Shown piece after piece: positions 1 through 6,424 of a DNA stretch of 6,424 nucleotides; the first letter of the stretch is position 1; each line of letters opens with the position of its first letter. The stretch covers positions 1 through 6,424 of the forward strand of contig JAEXRB010000321.1 of NCBI GenBank assembly GCA_023438325.1, written 5' to 3'. The translations under genes were made by a program, and so were the position numbers. The DNA comes from Pseudomonadota bacterium (GTDB lineage Bacteria; Pseudomonadota; Gammaproteobacteria; Xanthomonadales; Xanthomonadaceae). Below the pieces are notes generated by a model. That model did not search any database. It saw nothing but the letters and a program-made list of their open reading frames with translations, and had not been told where the DNA came from.

Positions 1-89
1 GCTGTCAGCGTCGTCTTGCCGTGATCCACGTGACCGATCGTGCCCACGTTCACGTGCGGCTTGGTCCGCTCGAACTTACTCTTGGCCAT
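1..89 (-). CDS. tuf: Elongation factor Tu, N-terminal fragment (runs off the window)
   Basis: EF-Tu is the cytoplasmic GTPase that carries aminoacyl-tRNA to the ribosomal A site. Only the first 29 complete codons are present, because the gene leaves the window at base 1. The ATG is at 89-87, and the peptide begins MAKSKFERTKPHVNVGTIG. Residues 19-26 are GHVDHGKT, the P-loop (G1) motif that binds the GTP phosphates and is nearly invariant in bacterial EF-Tu. A GAGG Shine-Dalgarno at 103-100 lies 10 nt upstream, which supports this start. It follows fusA by 69 bp on the same strand, the normal last place in the str operon. Many proteobacteria have a second tuf copy elsewhere, and whether this genome does cannot be seen here. 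The identity is secure; everything beyond residue 29 is unseen. Confidence 0.97.
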   Translation of the reverse strand, partial: MAKSKFERTKPHVNVGTIGHVDHGKTTLT

Positions 90-99
90 GATGCTTCAA

Positions 100-103
100 C
101 CTC
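100..103 (-). promoter_or_regulatory. Ribosome binding site of tuf
   Basis: The mRNA-sense sequence is GAGG followed by 10 nt and then ATG. The surrounding leader (about 101-130) is AT-rich compared with the genes, so the start region is probably weakly structured, as expected for a very highly translated gene. I saw no convincing separate promoter for tuf in the 69-bp gap. Confidence 0.6.
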
Positions 104-141
104 GAAATTAAATGAACTTAAACGAAAACTTTGCCTGGGAA

Positions 142-160
142 GATTCCGGAAACCGGAATC
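142..160 (-). other. Perfect hairpin overlapping the fusA stop codon
   Basis: GATTCCGG (142-149) and CCGGAATC (153-160) are perfect inverted repeats of 8 bp around a 3-nt loop. The stem begins inside the fusA TGA stop codon (161-159). No T-run follows in the direction of transcription, so it does not look like an intrinsic terminator. It could be an RNA processing or stability element, or a partial attenuator between fusA and tuf. The structure is plain in the sequence; its function is unknown. Confidence 0.6.
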
Positions 161-2288
161 AACCCTTCTTGATGACTTGATCAGCGATGTTCGCCGGAGC
201 TTCTTCGTAATGGTCAAATTCCATCGTGAAGGTTGCCCGGCCCTGTGACATCGAGCGCAGCGAAGTGGCGTAGCCGAACATTTCACCCAGCGGGATCATC
301 GCATTGATGATCTTGCCCGACGGACTGTCGTCCTGACCCTGCAGCACGCCGCGACGACGGCTCACGTCACCCATCACGTCGCCCAGGTAATCTTCCGGAC
401 TGACGATCTCGACCTTCATGATCGGCTCCAGCAGTACCGGCGACGCCTTCGCAAAGCCCTGCTTGAACGCCATCGAAGCGGCGAGCTTGAACGCCATTTC
501 GGACGAGTCGACGTCATGGTACGAGCCGAACACCAGCTTCACCTTGACACCGACGACCGGGAAGCCTGCCAGCGGACCGCTGGTGATGGTTTCACGCATG
601 CCCTTCTCAACCGAAGGGATGTACTCCTTCGGGATCACACCACCGCTGATTTCATTGAGGAACAGGAAATCATTCTTGATGGCATCGGCATGCTTGACGC
701 GATCTTCATCGGTCATCGGCGACAGCTCGATCACAACGTGACCATACTGACCCTTACCACCAGACTGCTTGGCGTGCTTGTAATCGGACTTCACGTCAGC
801 CAGGCGAATCGTCTCGCGGTAGGCCACCTGCGGCTTGCCGACGTTGGCCTCGACGTTGAACTCGCGCTTCATGCGGTCGACGATGATGTCCAGGTGCAGC
901 GCGCCCATGCCGGCGATGATGGTCTGGCCGGATTCCTCGTCGGTGCGCACGCGGAACGACGGGTCTTCCTGCGCCAGGCGGCTCAGGGCGTTGCCCATCT
1001 TCTCCTGGTCGGACTTGGTCTTCGGCTCGACCGCCATCGAAATCACAGGCTCCGGGAAGCTCATGCGCTCGAGGATGATCGGCGCGTCGATCGCGCACAG
1101 GGTGTCACCCGTGGTGACGTCCTTCAGGCCCACCGCGGCGGCGATGTCGCCGGCCAGCACTTCCTTGATTTCCTCGCGGTTGTTCGAGTGCATCTGCAGC
1201 ACGCGGCCAATGCGCTCCTTCTTGCCCTTGACCGAGTTCAGCACTTGATCACCGGCATTCAGCACGCCCGAATAGACGCGGAAGAAGGTCAGCGAGCCCA
1301 CGAACGGGTCGGTCATGATCTTGAACGCCAGCGCGGAGAACGGCTCCTTGTCGCTGGAATGACGCTCCAGCTCCTTGGTCTCGTCGTCCACGTCCACGCC
1401 CTTGATCGACGGCACGTCGACCGGCGACGGAAGCAACTGGATCACGCCGTCGAGCATGGCCTGCACGCCCTTGTTCTTGAACGCGGTGCCGCAGAACATC
1501 GGCACGATCTCGGTCTTCAGGGTGCGCTGGCGCAGACCTTCGACGATTTCGGCTTCGGACAGCTCGCCTTCATTGAGGTACTTGTCCATCAGCTCTTCGC
1601 TGGCCTCGGCGGCGGACTCGACCATGTAGGCGCGCGCCTCCTCGGCTTGCGCCTGCAGGTTCGCAGGGATGTCGCGGTACTCGAAGCTCAGGCCCTGCGA
1701 GGCGGAATCCCAATGGATCGCCTTCATCTTCAGCAGGTCGACCACGCCCTCGAAGTTGTCCTCGGCGCCGATCGGCACCTGCATCGGCACCGGATGCGCA
1801 CCCAGGCGCGCCTTCAGCTGGTCACGGACCTTGAGGAAGTTGGCACCGGTACGGTCCATCTTGTTGACGAAGGCGATGCGCGGCACGTGGTACTTGTTGG
1901 CCTGGCGCCACACGGTTTCCGACTGCGGCTGCACGCCACCGACGGCACAAAGCACGAACACGGCACCGTCGAGCACGCGCAGGCTGCGCTCCACTTCGAT
2001 AGTGAAGTCAACGTGCCCCGGGGTATCGATGATGTTGAAGCGATGCTCCGGCATGGACTTGTCCATGCCCTTCCAGAACGCGGTGGTCGCAGCGGACTGG
2101 ATCGTGATGCCACGCTCCTGCTCCTGCTCCATCCAGTCCATGGTGGCGGCGCCGTCGTGCACCTCACCCAGCTTGTGGCTCTTGCCGGTGTAGAAAAGGA
2201 TGCGCTCAGACGTGGTGGTCTTGCCGGCATCGATGTGGGCCATGATGCCGAAGTTGCGGTAGCGCTCAATGGGAGTGGTACGTGACAC
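159..2288 (-). CDS. fusA: Elongation factor G
   Basis: EF-G is the GTPase that drives ribosomal translocation and, with RRF, helps recycle ribosomes. The product is 709 aa, close to the 704 aa of the E. coli protein, so it is full length. GTPase motifs are in order: G1 AHIDAGKTT (17-25), G2 RGITIQSAATT (59-69), G3 DTPGHVD (88-94) and G4 NKMD (142-145), with the EF-G-specific G' insert after them. Domain IV is recognisable from GGVIPKEYIPSVEKG and the conserved loop YHDVDSSE near its tip. The C-terminal domain has the MKVEIVSPEDYLGDVMGD region, SRRRG and EMFGYATSLRS. The start codon is GTG (2288-2286), chosen because a GAGGAG site sits 6 nt upstream and the peptide MSRTTPIERYRNFGIMAHID matches the usual EF-G start. 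It lies 15 bp after rpsG and 69 bp before tuf, so co-transcription is likely. I saw no frameshift or missing motif. Confidence 0.98.
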   Translation of the reverse strand: MSRTTPIERYRNFGIMAHIDAGKTTTSERILFYTGKSHKLGEVHDGAATMDWMEQEQERGITIQSAATTAFWKGMDKSMPEHRFNIIDTPGHVDFTIEVERSLRVLDGAVFVLCAVGGVQPQSETVWRQANKYHVPRIAFVNKMDRTGANFLKVRDQLKARLGAHPVPMQVPIGAEDNFEGVVDLLKMKAIHWDSASQGLSFEYRDIPANLQAQAEEARAYMVESAAEASEELMDKYLNEGELSEAEIVEGLRQRTLKTEIVPMFCGTAFKNKGVQAMLDGVIQLLPSPVDVPSIKGVDVDDETKELERHSSDKEPFSALAFKIMTDPFVGSLTFFRVYSGVLNAGDQVLNSVKGKKERIGRVLQMHSNNREEIKEVLAGDIAAAVGLKDVTTGDTLCAIDAPIILERMSFPEPVISMAVEPKTKSDQEKMGNALSRLAQEDPSFRVRTDEESGQTIIAGMGALHLDIIVDRMKREFNVEANVGKPQVAYRETIRLADVKSDYKHAKQSGGKGQYGHVVIELSPMTDEDRVKHADAIKNDFLFLNEISGGVIPKEYIPSVEKGMRETITSGPLAGFPVVGVKVKLVFGSYHDVDSSEMAFKLAASMAFKQGFAKASPVLLEPIMKVEIVSPEDYLGDVMGDVSRRRGVLQGQDDSPSGKIINAMIPLGEMFGYATSLRSMSQGRATFTMEFDHYEEAPANIADQVIKKG

Positions 2289-2294
2289 GGGATG

Positions 2295-2300
2295 CTCCTC
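2295..2300 (-). promoter_or_regulatory. Strong ribosome binding site deciding the GTG start of fusA
   Basis: The mRNA-sense GAGGAG at 2300-2295 is followed by a 6-nt spacer and then GTG at 2288-2286. It lies within the 15-bp gap between the rpsG stop (TAA, 2306-2304) and fusA. A ribosome terminating on rpsG would cover this site, so the two genes may be translationally coupled. A strong site paired with a weaker GTG start is a common compromise for setting dose. Confidence 0.75.
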
Positions 2301-2303
2301 GTC

Positions 2304-2771
2304 TTACCAGCGGTAATGTGCGAACGCTTTGTTCGCTTCCGCCATACGGTGGGTTTCCTCACGCTTCTTGACAGCGCCACCGCGGCTCTCGGCCGCATCC
2401 AGCAACTCGCCAGCCAGCTTGCGCGGCATCGAATTCTCGCCACGCTTGCGGGCAGACTCGATCACCCAGCGCATCGCCAGGGCGACACGACGAGTAGAGC
2501 GAACCTCAACGGGAACCTGATAGGTGGCACCACCGACGCGACGGGACTTGACCTCAACCGCCGGAGCCACGTTGCCCAACGCCTTCTCGACCAGCTCGAG
2601 CGGGTTGGCATTCTTCTCGCCGATGACATCCATCGCGCCGTAGACAATTTTCTCGGCAACCGACTTCTTGCCGCTCTGCATCACCATATTGATGAAGCGG
2701 GCAACGGTCTGGCTGTCGTGCTTGGGATCGGACAAGATCGAGCGAGTACCGGGCGAACCTTTACGGGACAT
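2304..2771 (-). CDS. rpsG: 30S ribosomal protein S7
   Basis: S7 is a primary 16S rRNA-binding protein that nucleates assembly of the 30S head and lies near the E site. In E. coli it is also the translational repressor of the str operon. The product is 155 aa, matching the short S7 form (156 aa in E. coli B). Hallmarks are the N-terminal MSRKG and DPKHDS region, VEVKSRRVGGATYQVPVEVR around 73-92, AMRWVIESARKRG, and the C-terminal HRMAEANKAFAHYRW, which is almost invariant. The start at 2771 is supported by an AGGTG site 5 nt upstream. It lies 77 bp after rpsL and 15 bp before fusA. The long rpsL-rpsG gap is where the S7 operator lies in E. coli; whether S7 binds here is not shown. Confidence 0.98.
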   Translation of the reverse strand: MSRKGSPGTRSILSDPKHDSQTVARFINMVMQSGKKSVAEKIVYGAMDVIGEKNANPLELVEKALGNVAPAVEVKSRRVGGATYQVPVEVRSTRRVALAMRWVIESARKRGENSMPRKLAGELLDAAESRGGAVKKREETHRMAEANKAFAHYRW

Positions 2772-2776
2772 GTGCG

Positions 2777-2781
2777 CACCT
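2777..2781 (-). promoter_or_regulatory. Ribosome binding site of rpsG
   Basis: The mRNA-sense AGGTG at 2781-2777 is followed by 5 nt and then the ATG at 2771-2769. It lies at the end of the 77-nt rpsL-rpsG intercistronic region, so a repressor bound in that region could act on it. Confidence 0.65.
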
Positions 2782-2828
2782 GAATTTGAAAAGAACTTGC
2801 GAAAAACGGACCTACATCAACCGCAGGC

Positions 2829-2850
2829 GATGCCGCGGCAAGACGGCATC
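2829..2850 (-). promoter_or_regulatory. Hairpin at the rpsL stop codon, in the rpsL-rpsG spacer
   Basis: GATGCCG (2829-2835) and CGGCATC (2844-2850) form a perfect 7-bp stem with an 8-nt loop. In the transcript the stem begins within the rpsL TGA (2851-2849). A shorter self-complementary 10-mer, TGCCGCGGCA at 2831-2840, overlaps it and offers an alternative fold. In E. coli the equivalent spacer holds the S7 repressor site, so this is the natural candidate region for feedback control of rpsG and downstream genes. I did not establish any match to the known S7 recognition elements, so the regulatory role is inferred from position only. Confidence 0.5.
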
Positions 2851-3220
2851 ACTTCGGACGCTTGGCACCGTACTTGGAGCGCGCCTGGCGGCGCTTGGCG
2901 ACACCAGAAGCATCGAGCGAACCGCGCACGGTGTGATAACGCACACCCGGCAGATCCTTGACGCGTCCGCCACGGATCAGGACCACGGAGTGCTCCTGAA
3001 GGTTGTGGCCTTCGCCACCGATGTAGCTGATGACTTCAAAGCCATTGGTCAAGCGAACCTTTGCCACCTTGCGCAGCGCGGAGTTCGGCTTCTTTGGCGT
3101 CGTGGTGTAGACGCGGGTGCAGACACCGCGGCGCTGCGGACGCTCGGCGAGCGCAGGAGAAGCACTCTTGTAGGTCTTGGGGCTGCGCGGCTTGCGAACC
3201 AGCTGATTGATCGTGGACAT
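2849..3220 (-). CDS. rpsL: 30S ribosomal protein S12
   Basis: S12 sits at the 30S decoding centre and tunes tRNA selection accuracy. The product is 123 aa, against 124 in E. coli, and is complete. Conserved blocks are NQLVRKPR (5-12), RGVCTRVYTTTPKKPNSALRK (31-51, two overlapping blocks), GGEGHNLQEHSV (68-79) and RGGRVKDLPGVRYHTVRG (83-100). Lys43, Lys88 and Pro91 (Met counted as 1) are the usual residues; changes at these sites are the classic S12 streptomycin-resistance or dependence positions, so this allele looks wild type. Asp89 is the residue that RimO methylthiolates in other bacteria. The ATG at 3220-3218 gives the standard N-terminus MSTINQLVRK. Its Shine-Dalgarno is poor (GGA at 3231-3229, 8 nt from the ATG), which is odd for such a highly expressed protein. 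It is the first gene after the structured leader that follows rpoC. Confidence 0.98.
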   Translation of the reverse strand: MSTINQLVRKPRSPKTYKSASPALAERPQRRGVCTRVYTTTPKKPNSALRKVAKVRLTNGFEVISYIGGEGHNLQEHSVVLIRGGRVKDLPGVRYHTVRGSLDASGVAKRRQARSKYGAKRPK

Positions 3221-3250
3221 GCGTGTAATCCAGCAACAAAACTGTTGAAC

Positions 3251-3283
3251 AAAAAACAGGCCCGGCAGAGGGCCGGCCTGTTT
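3251..3283 (-). terminator. Intrinsic terminator or attenuator just upstream of rpsL
   Basis: In the transcript, AAACAGGC (3283-3276) pairs with GCCTGTTT (3261-3254) and CGGC (3275-3272) pairs with GCCG (3266-3263). That makes 12 bp with a single bulged G (3262) and a 5-nt loop (3271-3267). A run of six T (3256-3251) forms the end of the 3' arm and its tail. This is the standard form of a Rho-independent terminator on the minus strand. It ends 30 nt before the rpsL start, which leaves too little room for a normal promoter between it and the gene. It therefore either ends part of the rpoBC transcripts or acts as an attenuator inside the str leader. On the opposite strand only three T follow the stem, so that orientation is weaker and has no gene to serve. 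Confidence 0.8.
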
Positions 3284-3295
3284 CCTTGAGAAACC

Positions 3296-3367
3296 TCATG
3301 GCGTTGTCGCAAACCGGACCTGTACCGGCAGCGCTCCGAACTTCCCTTTAGCGAACACGAGGAACAT
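3296..3367 (-). CDS. Candidate leader peptide of the str operon, 23 codons
   Basis: This is a short ORF on the rpsL strand. ATG at 3367-3365 is preceded by GAGGA (3377-3373) with a 5-nt spacer, a strong Shine-Dalgarno. The peptide starts MFLVFAKGKF and ends RFATTP followed by TGA (3298-3296). An in-frame upstream ATG (3379-3377) would make it 27 codons, but that start lacks a ribosome binding site at the right distance. Two features suggest a regulatory peptide rather than a functional protein. The stop lies 12 nt before the terminator stem, and the last sense codon is Pro next to the stop, a context known to slow release in leader peptides such as TnaC. Several codons (GGG, GGA, GTA, CGG, ACA, CCA) differ from the favoured codons of the neighbouring genes. 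That means either slow translation or no coding role. I do not recognise the peptide. Confidence 0.4.
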   Translation of the reverse strand: MFLVFAKGKFGALPVQVRFATTP

Positions 3368-3377
3368 CCTGTTCCTC
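3359..3377 (-). promoter_or_regulatory. Hairpin sequestering the leader-ORF start
   Basis: GAGGAAC (mRNA 3377-3371) and GTTCCTC (3365-3359) are perfect 7-bp arms around the 5-nt loop AGGAT. The 5' arm is the Shine-Dalgarno of the short ORF. The ATG straddles the loop and the first base of the 3' arm. When folded, the structure would block initiation on the leader ORF, so it may act as a switch. The pairing is seen directly; the regulatory role is inferred. Confidence 0.55.
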
Positions 3378-3435
3378 ATTTCGATTTACGCCGAAATCCT
3401 CGGGCTCGAGACACAGCTACGAGCCAAGAAGCGGG

Positions 3436-3464
3436 AGTTTAGTGCTTTCCCCAGGCCTTTGCAA
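3436..3464 (-). promoter_or_regulatory. Candidate sigma70-type promoter for rpsL-rpsG-fusA-tuf
   Basis: In the transcript sense, TTGCAA (3464-3459) and TAAACT (3441-3436) are separated by exactly 17 bp. Each hexamer matches 4 of 6 consensus bases. The predicted start is near 3430-3424. The discriminator just after the -10 is GC-rich (CCCGC), a feature of promoters repressed by ppGpp during amino-acid starvation in proteobacteria, and fitting for a ribosomal-protein operon. This is the best match I found by eye in the gap; other promoters are possible, and the call is unproven. Confidence 0.5.
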
Positions 3465-3545
3465 TACCTGTTGCAGCAAAGATACGGGAATACAACCTTG
3501 CACCCACCACACCGACCGCCGGATTTCCTGTCCCGGGCATGAACG

Positions 3546-3568
3546 GCGGGGAGGTTGCCCTGCCCCGC
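3546..3568 (-). other. GC-rich hairpin with a GNRA loop in the rpoC 3' region
   Basis: In the transcript, GCGGGG-AGG pairs with CCT-CCCCGC (9 bp, one bulged C at 3562) around a GCAA tetraloop (3558-3555). It starts 36 nt after the rpoC stop. No T-run follows, so it is not a typical intrinsic terminator. GNRA loops on GC stems are unusually stable, so it may protect the 3' end of rpoBC mRNA or mark an end trimmed after Rho-dependent termination. Its role is inferred. Confidence 0.5.
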
Positions 3569-3604
3569 GCTTGTTCACGCAAACGACGCGGTCGACAACG
3601 CGCC

Positions 3605-6424
<2,820 letters not shown>

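Larger units (their letters stand above)
3221..3430 (-). promoter_or_regulatory. Structured 5' leader of the str operon (about 210 nt)
   Basis: This is the predicted untranslated leader of rpsL, running from the estimated transcription start near 3430 to the rpsL ATG. It holds, in transcript order, a hairpin over the start of a short ORF, the 23-codon ORF, a terminator-like hairpin with a T-tract, and a small AT-rich hairpin (CAACA 3247-3243 with TGTTG 3238-3234) just before the weak rpsL ribosome binding site. The same region is crossed by any transcript reading through from rpoC, so its elements could control both sources of str mRNA. The upstream end depends on the promoter call and is approximate. 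Confidence 0.5.

Noticed and set aside
516..2285. A 589-codon open frame on the plus strand opposite fusA
   Set aside because: It lies wholly antisense to a clearly intact EF-G gene, has the skewed His/Asp/Leu/Arg composition of an antisense frame in high-GC DNA, and shows no recognisable domain.
2320..2336. A perfect 6-bp inverted repeat (GCGAAC / GTTCGC) near the rpsG stop
   Set aside because: It lies inside codons for the near-invariant EANKAFAHYRW end of S7 and has no T-tract, so it is explained by protein conservation and chance.
3036..3312. Two minus-strand ORFs (3299-3036 and 3312-3049) that cross the terminator and enter rpsL
   Set aside because: They run out of frame through rpsL, one starts with TTG, and neither has a convincing ribosome binding site. 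The short ORF at 3367-3296 is the better leader candidate.

Overview
The window is a compact block of core transcription and translation genes, all on the minus strand. Read in the direction of transcription, from high to low coordinates, the order is: 3' two-thirds of rpoC (RNA polymerase beta' subunit, 6424-3605), a 384-bp regulatory gap (3604-3221), rpsL (S12), rpsG (S7), fusA (EF-G), and the first 29 codons of tuf (EF-Tu), which runs off at base 1. This is the rpoBC-str arrangement in which the str operon directly follows rpoC. I saw no mobile element, CRISPR array, tRNA, rRNA or accessory gene.

The organism is most likely a high-GC gammaproteobacterium of the Xanthomonadales/Lysobacterales, such as Rhodanobacteraceae or Xanthomonadaceae. 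The grounds are the wording of S7 and S12, a beta' subunit that keeps the gammaproteobacterial SI3 insertion, and the gene order. This is recognition from memory, not a search result.

The four str genes are closely spaced: 77 bp between rpsL and rpsG, 15 bp between rpsG and fusA, 69 bp between fusA and tuf. They look like one transcription unit that makes the decoding-site protein S12, the 30S head protein S7 and the two main elongation GTPases together. Perfect small hairpins begin inside the stop codons of rpsL and fusA, and fusA starts with GTG behind a strong ribosome binding site.

The part that the standard gene list does not explain is the rpoC-rpsL gap. In transcription order it holds a GC-rich hairpin with a GCAA tetraloop in the rpoC 3' region and a plausible sigma70-type promoter (-35 at 3464-3459, 17-bp spacer, -10 at 3441-3436, GC-rich discriminator). 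Next come a 7-bp hairpin that buries the Shine-Dalgarno and start of a 23-codon ORF (3367-3296, ending Pro-stop), and then, 12 nt past that stop, a strong intrinsic-terminator-like hairpin with a T6 tract (3283-3251). That tract ends only 30 nt before the rpsL start codon, too close for an ordinary promoter to fit between them. The layout suggests leader-peptide or premature-termination (attenuation) control of the whole str operon. This is inference from sequence layout and has not been tested.
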